DNA of 5,899 nucleotides, from the NCBI GenBank assembly GCA_018065885.1, contig JAGHSL010000353.1, positions 1-5,899 of the forward strand, given 5' to 3'. The notes beneath the pieces were generated by a model that saw only the letters and a program-made list of their open reading frames with translations, did no database searches and was not told where the DNA came from. Each line of letters starts with the position of its first letter. Position 1 is the stretch's first letter. The translations under genes were made by a program, and so were the position numbers. Below, one piece after another: positions 1 to 5,808 of this stretch. This DNA comes from Candidatus Limimorpha equi (GTDB taxonomy: Bacteria; Bacteroidota; Bacteroidia; Bacteroidales; F082).

Positions 1-158
1 TAAAAATGATGAAAACAATGAAAAATAGCAGTTGTCATAAGAAATCTTTCGGCAACAATATACAATTTGACCTTTTTATAACCAAAACATTCAAAACCCA
101 CAAAACCTTTCTCCATCCGACTTTGAGTCTCGCAACCGCTCGATTCTTATCATGCAGA

Positions 159-204
159 GCATCGGAGATGCAGCTTCCGATGACCCCCGATTAGGGGGAA
201 TCGG
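159..204. other. Two adjacent stem-loops
   Basis: The first hairpin pairs GCATC (159-163) with GATGC (167-171) around a GGA loop. The second pairs CCGAT (177-181) with ATCGG (200-204) and CCCCC (184-188) with GGGGG (194-198). It has a GA/A internal bulge and a GATTA loop. Neither is followed by a U-run on either strand, so a simple intrinsic terminator is not supported. They could be part of a dispersed palindromic element or a structured RNA end. Confidence 0.5.
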
Positions 205-223
205 ACAGGAAAGAAAAAAAGAG

Positions 224-255
224 ATTAATGATAGATTTGTTAGAGATTTGTTTCC
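224..255 (+). repeat. Dispersed 32-nt repeat, copy 1
   Basis: This stretch contains AGATTTGTTAGAGATTT and ends in TTTCC. It matches 26 of 32 positions with the minus-strand stretch 5696-5665, and 20 of 23 over the core beginning AGATTTGT. Internally it is a near-tandem of AGATTTGT. Like the other copy, it lies shortly downstream of a stem-loop (28 nt here). The function is unknown; it is probably a genome-wide repeat rather than a site specific to these genes. Confidence 0.55.
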
Positions 256-290
256 AAAAAAAAAACAACTTAGGGTCGAAAAGTATATTA
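256..290 (-). terminator. Weak U-tract terminator candidate for the TerB/J gene
   Basis: Reading the minus strand downstream of the co-chaperone stop codon (317-319), there is a run of ten T residues (265-256). Before it, only a weak 4-bp pairing, ACTT with AAGT, could form a hairpin. The T-run suits an intrinsic terminator but the stem is poor, so this is a tentative call. Confidence 0.3.
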
Positions 291-316
291 TTGCCAATCT
301 TTCATTTCATGCCAAT

Positions 317-1198
317 TCATACCATCCCGCGCTGCTTCTTAATTGATTCGTAAGCAATATTGACTTCCTGCAATTTCTTTTCGGCGGCTTCGCGCACCTC
401 GTCGCCCAAATGACTGACCAAATCGGGATGATATTTCTTGGCCATGTCGCGATAGGCTTTCTTCACCTCGTCGTCGGTGGCATTCGAGTCAACTTCAAGA
501 ATCTTGTAGGCATTTTCAGTTTCGTTGACCGTCTGCACAAACATGGCTTTAATCGATTCATAATCAGAACCAGTGATGCCCATATATGATGCAATGCTTT
601 GCAGCACGTTCAGTTCCTGGTCTGCCATGACACCATCGGCATTGGCGATACCGAAAAGATAATGAAGCAGTTGCAGACGCGATGAATAATCCATATACTG
701 CCCAACTTGACGGCCAACATCATACAAATTATAATCCTGATTGAGGATTTCGCGCAGCATCTTGATATAGTTTTCAGCGCGTTGCTGACCGAAATTCTGC
801 AAGAAAAAGCGTTTCACATAATCGAGTTCCGATTTCATGATTTTGCCGTCGGCTTTCATCACGGCAGCCGATAGCACTAAAAGACTGACGTTGAAATCGC
901 GCTGTTGGGCCGTGTTGCCCATGTTTTTCTTCACATCCTCTTCGGTCCAGCCGCTGAAAAGATTGCCAATCACATAGCCGATGATGCCTCCAATGATGCC
1001 GCCGCCGAAAATGAATCCCAATCCGGCCCCGACCCATTTGGAATAGCCGTTTTTCTTCCTCACCACTGTTGATGAAGACTCTGAATTTCCACTATCTTCC
1101 TGATTTTGTTGTTCTTTCCTATTGTTCGATTTCTTAAAAACAAAAAATAAAACCACTGCAACAATGGCTATAATAACAATGTATGAACTGTCTCCCAT
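317..1198 (-). CDS. TerB plus J-domain membrane co-chaperone (DjlA-like)
   Basis: This is a 293-residue protein with the domain order of DjlA-type co-chaperones. An N-terminal membrane segment lies at about residues 6-21 and is followed by a charged linker. Next is a glycine-zipper hydrophobic stretch (about 55-82, with repeated GG and GxxxG spacing). A TerB-like helical domain follows (about 102-210) with two ADG-containing acidic motifs around D117 and D188. A C-terminal J domain (about 227-293) carries the HPD motif at 257-259. J domains stimulate the ATPase of DnaK; membrane anchoring suggests it recruits DnaK to the inner membrane, though clients are not evident. The reading frame extends upstream to an ATG at 1330. 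I chose the ATG at 1198 because it places the membrane segment at the N terminus, and the extension runs through a TAnnTTTG promoter box. It is transcribed divergently from ppdK and appears monocistronic. The family call is firm; equivalence to E. coli DjlA in function is inferred. Confidence 0.9.
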   Translation of the reverse strand: MGDSSYIVIIAIVAVVLFFVFKKSNNRKEQQNQEDSGNSESSSTVVRKKNGYSKWVGAGLGFIFGGGIIGGIIGYVIGNLFSGWTEEDVKKNMGNTAQQRDFNVSLLVLSAAVMKADGKIMKSELDYVKRFFLQNFGQQRAENYIKMLREILNQDYNLYDVGRQVGQYMDYSSRLQLLHYLFGIANADGVMADQELNVLQSIASYMGITGSDYESIKAMFVQTVNETENAYKILEVDSNATDDEVKKAYRDMAKKYHPDLVSHLGDEVREAAEKKLQEVNIAYESIKKQRGMV

Positions 1199-1217
1199 TT
1201 TGATTATAATTTGTTTG

Positions 1218-1243
1218 CAAAAGTAGTCAAAAAATGTTCCAAA
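1218..1243 (-). promoter_or_regulatory. Promoter of the TerB/J-domain gene
   Basis: On the minus strand TACTTTTG (1225-1218) matches the Bacteroidetes -7 box TAnnTTTG exactly. A TTTG (1243-1240) lies upstream but at only 14 nt spacing, shorter than the usual 19-21, so the -33 element is uncertain. The predicted transcript would start about 10-15 nt before the ATG at 1198, giving a very short leader. Confidence 0.55.
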
Positions 1244-1263
1244 TGGGAAAATGCTGACATTAT

Positions 1264-1300
1264 GGCAAGTTATTCCATATTTTTTTGAAAAAAACTTGCC
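1264..1300. promoter_or_regulatory. Inverted repeat between divergent promoters, possible operator
   Basis: GGCAAGTT (1264-1271) and AACTTGCC (1293-1300) are perfect 8-bp inverted arms separated by 21 bp. The spacer holds a T7-G-A7 tract (1280-1294 including the arm edge). It lies between the co-chaperone promoter and the ppdK promoter, just upstream of the ppdK -33 region. This geometry suits a dimeric regulator or a bent-DNA site. No regulator is encoded nearby, so the role is inferred. Confidence 0.4.
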
Positions 1301-1310
1301 CAAAAACGGG

Positions 1311-1338
1311 TTGCGTTTTCCATAATTCACTAATTTTG
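1311..1338 (+). promoter_or_regulatory. ppdK promoter
   Basis: TAATTTTG (1331-1338) matches the Bacteroidetes -7 consensus TAnnTTTG exactly, with a TTG (1311-1313) upstream as a -33 candidate at 17 nt spacing. Transcription would begin near 1343-1347, leaving a leader of about 50 nt. That leader is A-rich and lacks a Shine-Dalgarno sequence, as is usual for Bacteroidetes genes. Confidence 0.6.
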
Positions 1339-1394
1339 CACCCTTAAAATCAAAGGCAAATTTTAGTATTTAATCAATAATAAAAACTCAAAAA

Positions 1395-4112
1395 ATGACA
1401 AAGTACGTTTATACTTTCGGCGGCAAGACCGCAGAAGGTAACGCTTCGATGAAGAACGAGTTAGGCGGTAAAGGCGCTAACTTGGCAGAAATGTGTCTGC
1501 TGAAACTCCCTGTCCCAGCCGGTTTGACAATTACAACCGAATGCTGCACAGCTTATTACGAAAACAACTGCCAACTTCCTGCTGGCCTCATGGACGAAGT
1601 CCACGCTGGCATGAAGAACATGGAAAACATCATGGGCATGAAATATGGCGATGCTGAGAATCCGCTGCTCGTCAGCTGCCGTTCAGGCGCGCGCAAGTCA
1701 ATGCCTGGCATGATGGACACCGTCCTTAACATCGGTCTCTGCTCAAAGACCCTTCCTGGTTTGATTAAGAAGACCAACAACCCACGTTTCGTTTACGACT
1801 CATACCGTCGTCTGATCATGATGTACGCCGACGTCGTTATGGAAAAAGCTGAAGGCATCGAACCTGTCGATGGCAAGGGCATCCGCAAGCAACTTGACGA
1901 TATGCTTGATGATTTCAAGGCTGCAAAAGGCTACAAATCAGATACTGAACTGAAGGCTGAAGAACTCCAGCAACTGGCTGAAGACTTCAAGATCCGCATC
2001 AAGGAAGTGCTCGGCACCGAATTCCCTGATGACGCTGAAGCCCAACTCGAAGGCGGTATCAAGGCCGTGTTCAAGAGCTGGAACGGTAAGAAGGCTGTTT
2101 CTTATCGTAAAATCGAAGGTATTCCGGATGACTGGGGTACCGCCGTCAACGTTCAGACCATGGTCTTCGGTAATATGGGCGAAGGCTCAGCTACCGGCGT
2201 TGCTTTCACACGTAACCCTGCCACTGGCGACAACCAATTCTATGGCGAATGGCTGATCAACGCTCAAGGTGAAGACGTCGTTGCTGGTATCCGCACTCCA
2301 AACCCATTGAACGACGACACCAAGAATGAGCAGAACAAGCACATGAAGTCCATGCAGGAACTCATGCCTGAAACCTATAAGGAACTCTGCGAAGTCCGCC
2401 GCATCCTCGAAGAAAACTATCACGACATGCTCGACATCGAGTTCACCATCCAGGATGGTAAGCTCTACATGTTGCAGTGCCGCGTCGGTAAGCGTACCGG
2501 TATTGCTGCCCTGACTATGGCTCTCGACATGCTGCACGAAGGTCTCATCGACGAAAAGGAAGTGGTGATGCGCGTGGCTCCTGCCCAAATGGACGAACTT
2601 CTCCACCCAATCCTCGACGCCGCTGACGAAAAGAAACACGAAGTCATCGCTAAGGGTCTGCCTGCAGGACCTGGTGGTGCCGTCGGTATCATCGCCCTCG
2701 ATAGCGAAAAATCAAAGGAATACACCTCTAAGAAAATTAAGAACATCTTGGTCCGTGAAGAAACCAACCCAGAAGATGTTGAAGGTATGCGTTCAGCCGA
2801 CGGTATCCTTACCGCTCGCGGTGGTATGACTTCACACGCTGCTTTGGTTGCCCGTGGTTGGGGTAAGTGCTGCATCGTTGGTTGCGACGCTGTCAAGATC
2901 AACATGGAAGAACGCACTGTCACCATCGCTGGCAAGAAGTTCAACGAAGGCGACACCCTCGCCCTGAATGGTGCAAGCGGCTATGTCTACGGCGAAGCTG
3001 TTGGCATGATCGACTCATCAGAGAACCCACGCTTCCAGGAATTCATGGCACTCGTCGCCAAGTATCAAGGCATGGGCGTCCGCACCAACGCTGACACTCC
3101 AGAAGACACCCAAAACGCTGTCAACTTCGGTGCTGAAGGTATCGGTCTGTTCCGTATCGAACACATGTTCTACGGCAAGAACGGTGCTACACCTCTCGAC
3201 ATTCTCCGCAACATGATCCTTTCTTCAAGCAAGGAAGAACGTTTAGCTGCCCTCAACGAACTTGAACCACACATCAAGGAAGCCGCTAAGAGCACCCTGA
3301 AGATTTTGAACCACAAGCCTCTCACTTTCCGTCTGATGGACCCACCTTTGCACGAATTCGTTCCACAAACCGAAGAAAAGCAACGTGCTAAGGCTGCCGA
3401 AAGAGGCATTACCTTCGAAGAAATCAAGAAGAGAATCGACGCTTTGCACGAAGTGAACCCAATGATGGGTCTCCGTGGCGCACGTCTCGGTATCGTCTAT
3501 CCTGAAATTTCCGAAATCCAGTTCCGCGCCCTGTTCACAGCTACCGCTGAACTGATGGTTGAAGGTTACGATCCACACCTCGAAATCATGGTTCCTCTGA
3601 CCATCGACATCAAGGAATTGAAACACCAGAAGGCTATCGCCGACAAGATCCAAGCTGAAGTGGAAGCTAAGTTCGGCGTGAAGATCAGCTACCTCTACGG
3701 TACCATGATCGAAATCCCACGCGCTACCCTGATGGCTGACGAAATCGCTGAAGTGGCCCAGTTCTTCTCATTCGGCACCAACGACCTCACCCAGATGACC
3801 CTCGGCTTCTCACGCGACGACGTGAACGAAATCATCCACACCTACATCGACCAAAAGATTATCGCTGCCGACCCATTCAAGACCCTCGACCAGCAAGGTG
3901 TTGGCCAACTCGTGAAACTCGGCGTCGAACGCGGTCGCAGCACCCGTCCTGGCATGAAGTGCGGTGTTTGCGGTGAACACGGTGGTGATCCTGCATCAGT
4001 CGAATTCTTCTACAATGCCGGCATGACCTACGTCAGCTGCTCACCATTCCGTGTACCTGTTGCACGTCTGGCCGCAGCACAAGCCGCCATTAACAAGGAA
4101 CGCGGTTGCTAA
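1395..4112 (+). CDS. ppdK: Pyruvate,phosphate dikinase
   Basis: This enzyme interconverts pyruvate, ATP and Pi with PEP, AMP and PPi in the cytosol, serving glycolysis or gluconeogenesis in anaerobes. The 905-residue product is within the usual family length and looks intact. The N-terminal ATP-grasp domain (about 15-380) has GGKGANLAEM (24-33), the RSGARKSMPGMMDT block from R96, E349, and Q361/R363 near LQCR. The phosphohistidine domain (about 420-525) has GGMTSH with catalytic H481; T479 is the position phosphorylated by regulatory protein in plant enzymes. The C-terminal pyruvate/PEP barrel (about 535-895) has R587 in GLFRIEH, E773 in IEIPR, N796-D797 in GTNDLTQ, and the general acid/base cysteine C859 in CGEHGGDP. 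These correspond to known Clostridium symbiosum active-site residues by motif and roughly constant offset. The start ATG is supported by the promoter position and the conserved N terminus. Codon use is strongly biased (many AAG, AAC, GAA, CTC), suggesting high expression. It appears monocistronic and ends at a strong terminator. Confidence 0.98.
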   Translation: MTKYVYTFGGKTAEGNASMKNELGGKGANLAEMCLLKLPVPAGLTITTECCTAYYENNCQLPAGLMDEVHAGMKNMENIMGMKYGDAENPLLVSCRSGARKSMPGMMDTVLNIGLCSKTLPGLIKKTNNPRFVYDSYRRLIMMYADVVMEKAEGIEPVDGKGIRKQLDDMLDDFKAAKGYKSDTELKAEELQQLAEDFKIRIKEVLGTEFPDDAEAQLEGGIKAVFKSWNGKKAVSYRKIEGIPDDWGTAVNVQTMVFGNMGEGSATGVAFTRNPATGDNQFYGEWLINAQGEDVVAGIRTPNPLNDDTKNEQNKHMKSMQELMPETYKELCEVRRILEENYHDMLDIEFTIQDGKLYMLQCRVGKRTGIAALTMALDMLHEGLIDEKEVVMRVAPAQMDELLHPILDAADEKKHEVIAKGLPAGPGGAVGIIALDSEKSKEYTSKKIKNILVREETNPEDVEGMRSADGILTARGGMTSHAALVARGWGKCCIVGCDAVKINMEERTVTIAGKKFNEGDTLALNGASGYVYGEAVGMIDSSENPRFQEFMALVAKYQGMGVRTNADTPEDTQNAVNFGAEGIGLFRIEHMFYGKNGATPLDILRNMILSSSKEERLAALNELEPHIKEAAKSTLKILNHKPLTFRLMDPPLHEFVPQTEEKQRAKAAERGITFEEIKKRIDALHEVNPMMGLRGARLGIVYPEISEIQFRALFTATAELMVEGYDPHLEIMVPLTIDIKELKHQKAIADKIQAEVEAKFGVKISYLYGTMIEIPRATLMADEIAEVAQFFSFGTNDLTQMTLGFSRDDVNEIIHTYIDQKIIAADPFKTLDQQGVGQLVKLGVERGRSTRPGMKCGVCGEHGGDPASVEFFYNAGMTYVSCSPFRVPVARLAAAQAAINKERGC

Positions 4113-4129
4113 ACCAATAAATGATTTAT

Positions 4130-4151
4130 GAGACGCGATAAATCGCGTCTC
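4130..4151. repeat. REP-like 22-bp palindrome
   Basis: GAGACGCGAT (4130-4139) and ATCGCGTCTC (4142-4151) form a perfect 10-bp inverted repeat around AA, 17 nt after the ppdK stop codon. It has no U-run, so it is not itself a canonical terminator. From memory, very similar GAGACGCGAT palindromes occur as dispersed repeats in Bacteroidetes and some cyanobacteria, so I read it as a REP-like element. Confidence 0.6.
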
Positions 4152-4156
4152 TACAA

Positions 4157-4195
4157 AACAAAACAGCCTCTGGAGACAGAGGCTGTTTTGTTATT
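4157..4195. terminator. Strong bidirectional intrinsic terminator
   Basis: A perfect 16-bp stem pairs 4157-4172 with 4177-4192 around a GAGA tetraloop (GNRA type). The core is CAGCCTCTG/CAGAGGCTG and the outer stem is A/T-rich (AACAAAA/TTTTGTT). This supplies a U-rich tail on both strands. It ends ppdK from the left and the convergent ATPase gene (ending at 4248) from the right. Confidence 0.9.
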
Positions 4196-4247
4196 CGATT
4201 TGGAGGATTGAGCTACACATAAAAGGTAGTTTGATTTCAAACAATTG

Positions 4248-5390
4248 CTAAAACAATTCTCCGTTCCAAAGCATCCGCAGGAAATCATAGACATTAATCA
4301 TGTCAACATCCTCCGACTTACGCGTTATGGGATCGAGGGAAGCAATCATCAGTTTGCAATCGGGGTGTTCTTCCTTGAATGCCTTCAGTCCTTTCAGATG
4401 TTTGGACTGCACGGTCTCCACCGACTTGATTTCAATGGCCAGCTCCGCATCACCGATAATAGCATCCACTTCGTTACCTGCGTAGGTATGCCAGTAACTG
4501 AGGCGGCGACGGTCATGCGAATAGCCCAAGTAGGCGACAAGTTCCTGAATGACAAAATGCTCAAAAGCGTGGCCATATTCAACCGTTCCTCGGACAAGAT
4601 TCTTGCGGTGCAAAAGATAATTGGCAACGCCCACATCGAAATAGTAGAAACGCGGCGCCTGTACCAGTTTGCGTTTCACCGTCTTGGTGTAAGCAGGAAT
4701 CATAAAGCCAATCAAGGTGTCTTGCAAAATGTCGAAATACTGTTTCACCGAAGTTGAATTGATTTGGCAGTCGCTGGCAATGTTGCTGTAATTGACCATT
4801 TCTCCATCAGTGTGTGCGGCAACTTCGAGGAAACGTTCAAAGGCATCCAGGTTGCGCACGATGGCTTCAGCCTTGATTTCCTGCTGAAGATAGGCATCTA
4901 CGTAGGCCGACAGTAATCTTGCCGGATTTGGCGACAGGTAATGTTGCGGCAACATGCCCTGATTGACCGCACGGTTGATGTCGAAATCGGGAATTTCGGC
5001 ACTCACCAAAGGATAAAACGTACACGGATAGGCGCGGCCTCCAAGGGTGTTGTAACCCTTCCGCTTCAACTTGCGGGCACTGCTGCCACAAAGGACAAAA
5101 CGGATGTCGAATTCCGAGATGAGACGATGCACCTCGTTCAGCAGTTCCGGGACTTCCTGTATTTCATCAATGACGACAACAGTGCCGGCATCCTTGCCTG
5201 CAAACTGCTCATAAAGCGTAACGGGACGATTGCGGTAGGCCGAACGCAACGAAGAATTGAGGAGATCGATGTAAGAAGCCTGCGGAAATCGGGAACGGAG
5301 ATAGGTTGATTTTCCTGTTTTTCTGGCTCCAAACAGGAACACACTCATTTCCTGGATGTCGTCTTGAATTGGGTATATACGGTTATACAT
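4248..5390 (-). CDS. AAA_14/DUF4143 family ATPase with nuclease-like C terminus
   Basis: This 380-residue protein has the architecture of the AAA_14 plus DUF4143 family. The N-terminal P-loop domain shows Walker A GARKTGKST (21-29), Walker B VVVIDE (71-76), and a sensor-like stretch CGSSAR (101-106). A helix-turn-helix-like middle segment lies at about 195-225. The C-terminal DUF4143 region has an apparently complete PD-(D/E)xK-like core: E277 in FEHFV, D309 in EVDAII, and E320-x-K322 in AIEIKS. ATP binding is well supported; nuclease activity is inferred. The cellular role of the family is not settled and I do not assign one. The frame opens further upstream only through a TTG at 5438. I chose the ATG at 5390 because the protein then begins just before the P-loop, as in relatives, and the extension is made of a DNA direct repeat. 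It faces ppdK and shares its terminator. Members are often multicopy in Bacteroidetes, suggesting horizontal spread. Confidence 0.88.
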   Translation of the reverse strand: MYNRIYPIQDDIQEMSVFLFGARKTGKSTYLRSRFPQASYIDLLNSSLRSAYRNRPVTLYEQFAGKDAGTVVVIDEIQEVPELLNEVHRLISEFDIRFVLCGSSARKLKRKGYNTLGGRAYPCTFYPLVSAEIPDFDINRAVNQGMLPQHYLSPNPARLLSAYVDAYLQQEIKAEAIVRNLDAFERFLEVAAHTDGEMVNYSNIASDCQINSTSVKQYFDILQDTLIGFMIPAYTKTVKRKLVQAPRFYYFDVGVANYLLHRKNLVRGTVEYGHAFEHFVIQELVAYLGYSHDRRRLSYWHTYAGNEVDAIIGDAELAIEIKSVETVQSKHLKGLKAFKEEHPDCKLMIASLDPITRKSEDVDMINVYDFLRMLWNGELF

Positions 5391-5404
5391 TCCTTTAAAA
5401 TTTA

Positions 5405-5455
5405 AATTACCGATTTGGATTTTACTTGAATATTCCAATTAGCGATTTGGATTTT
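5405..5455. repeat. Two direct repeats in the ATPase leader
   Basis: The 19-nt unit AATTACCGATTTGGATTTT (5405-5423) recurs at 5437-5455 with one change (C to G), 18 of 19 identical, at a period of 32 nt. Both copies lie between the predicted ATPase promoter and its ATG, so they would be in the transcribed leader. A period of 32 shifts the reading frame, which argues against a coding role. Confidence 0.85.
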
Positions 5456-5473
5456 CAAGGTAAATTTCCACTG

Positions 5474-5507
5474 CAAAAATAGAAATCTTTTTCATAACAA
5501 ACGCAAA
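5474..5507 (-). promoter_or_regulatory. Promoter of the DUF4143 ATPase
   Basis: On the minus strand TATTTTTG (5481-5474) matches TAnnTTTG exactly. Two upstream TTTG candidates lie at 5501-5498 (16 nt spacing) and 5507-5504 (22 nt spacing), bracketing the usual distance. The transcript would start near 5467 and carry a leader of about 75 nt containing both direct repeats. Confidence 0.6.
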
Positions 5508-5603
5508 TTCACCAAAATGAATCAATAATTTTTCCACCAGTTTCCCATACTGCTCCACTGTGCCGTCCAAAGCGTCTGGAAAACGCCACCTTAGTAACCA
5601 TGT

Positions 5604-5616
5604 ACGCCATAGGCGT
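5604..5616. other. Small stem-loop
   Basis: ACGCC (5604-5608) pairs with GGCGT (5612-5616) around ATA. It sits in a GC-rich block (about 5600-5660) unlike the AT-rich DNA to its left. This may be part of a larger repeat together with the adjacent 32-nt repeat copy. Confidence 0.4.
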
Positions 5617-5664
5617 GCGTGGCAGCACCCCGGCAGGCAGAACACCGATAGGTAACAACATACA

Positions 5665-5696
5665 GGACATAAATCTCTCACAAATCTCACATAAAT
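5665..5696 (-). repeat. Dispersed 32-nt repeat, copy 2
   Basis: Read on the minus strand this is the partner of 224-255: 26 of 32 positions match, including AGATTTGTGAGAGATTT. It begins one base after the long hairpin 5698-5733 on the same strand. The two copies are therefore in inverted orientation near the two ends of the window. Confidence 0.55.
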
Positions 5697-5697
5697 G

Positions 5698-5733
5698 CAG
5701 CAAGCGCACTGCCCATGGGCAATGCGCTTGCTG
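5698..5733 (-). terminator. Long hairpin after the FISUMP gene, possible terminator
   Basis: CAGCAAGCGCA (5698-5708) pairs with TGCGCTTGCTG (5723-5733), and TGCCC (5710-5714) with GGGCA (5717-5721). The only non-Watson-Crick position (5709/5722) is C-A on the plus strand but G-U on the minus strand. A minus-strand transcript can therefore pair continuously. It lies about 75 nt past the FISUMP stop codon. The following minus-strand sequence is only modestly U-rich, so it could be a terminator, an RNA 3'-end stabiliser or a repeat-family palindrome. Confidence 0.55.
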
Positions 5734-5744
5734 TTTCCGTCTTT

Positions 5745-5799
5745 GCGCACTCCCGTGCGCGCCCCACCCGGCAAGTTTTTCGCCCCTGCACGTAGCAGG
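5745..5799. other. Two short stem-loops just past the FISUMP stop
   Basis: GCGCAC (5745-5750) pairs with GTGCGC (5755-5760) around a 4-nt loop that reads GGGA (GNRA type) on the minus strand. CCTGC (5785-5789) pairs with GCAGG (5795-5799) around ACGTA. Together with the 5698-5733 hairpin they form a run of three structures in the predicted 3' untranslated region of the FISUMP gene. Confidence 0.45.
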
Positions 5800-5808
5800 A
5801 AACAAGGG

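Larger units (their letters stand above)
1..316. other. Gene-free left spacer with stem-loops and a repeat copy
   Basis: I see no credible gene here. Short reading frames on both strands lack family resemblance and overlap each other. The stretch is AT-rich, with a GC-richer patch around 120-205 that contains two adjacent stem-loops (159-171 and 177-204). These are followed by a copy of a dispersed repeat (224-255) and a run of ten A residues (256-265). On the minus strand the A-run becomes a U-tract downstream of the co-chaperone gene that ends at 317. A poor TAnnTTTG-like box on the minus strand (20-27, TATTTTTC) could serve a gene beyond the left edge, but its spacing to a TTG element is wrong. 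Confidence 0.6.
5391..5808. other. Gene-free spacer rich in repeats and stem-loops
   Basis: I find no credible gene between the ATPase start and the FISUMP stop codon. Longer frames across it (for example the minus frame 5439-5852) have low-complexity, cysteine- and arginine-rich translations and overlap both the FISUMP 3' end in another frame and the ATPase promoter. The region instead holds the ATPase promoter and leader repeats (5405-5507), a stem-loop at 5604-5616, a copy of the dispersed 32-nt repeat (5665-5696), a long hairpin (5698-5733), and two shorter hairpins (5745-5760 and 5785-5799). Confidence 0.65.

Noticed and set aside
1199..1330. 44-residue N-terminal extension of the TerB/J protein starting at 1330
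   Set aside because: It contains a TAnnTTTG promoter box and the inverted repeat, has no membrane or signal character of its own, and would bury the natural N-terminal membrane helix.
2187..2956. Long antisense frames within ppdK (also 3170-3653)
   Set aside because: They are shadows caused by the biased codon use of ppdK; their translations show no family features.
4245..4757. Plus-strand 170-residue open frame opposite the ATPase
   Set aside because: It lies entirely antisense to a well-supported ATPase gene and has no recognisable domain.
5391..5438. 16-residue N-terminal extension of the ATPase using a TTG start
   Set aside because: It is translated from one copy of the leader direct repeat, uses a rare start codon, and precedes an ATG placed as in relatives.
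5405..5455. CRISPR array
   Set aside because: There are only two repeat copies of 19 nt with a 13-nt gap, and no cas genes.
5439..5495. 18-residue leader peptide (MKKISIFAVEIYLENPNR) before the ATPase
   Set aside because: The predicted -7 box lies inside it, so its start codon would not be on the ATPase transcript.
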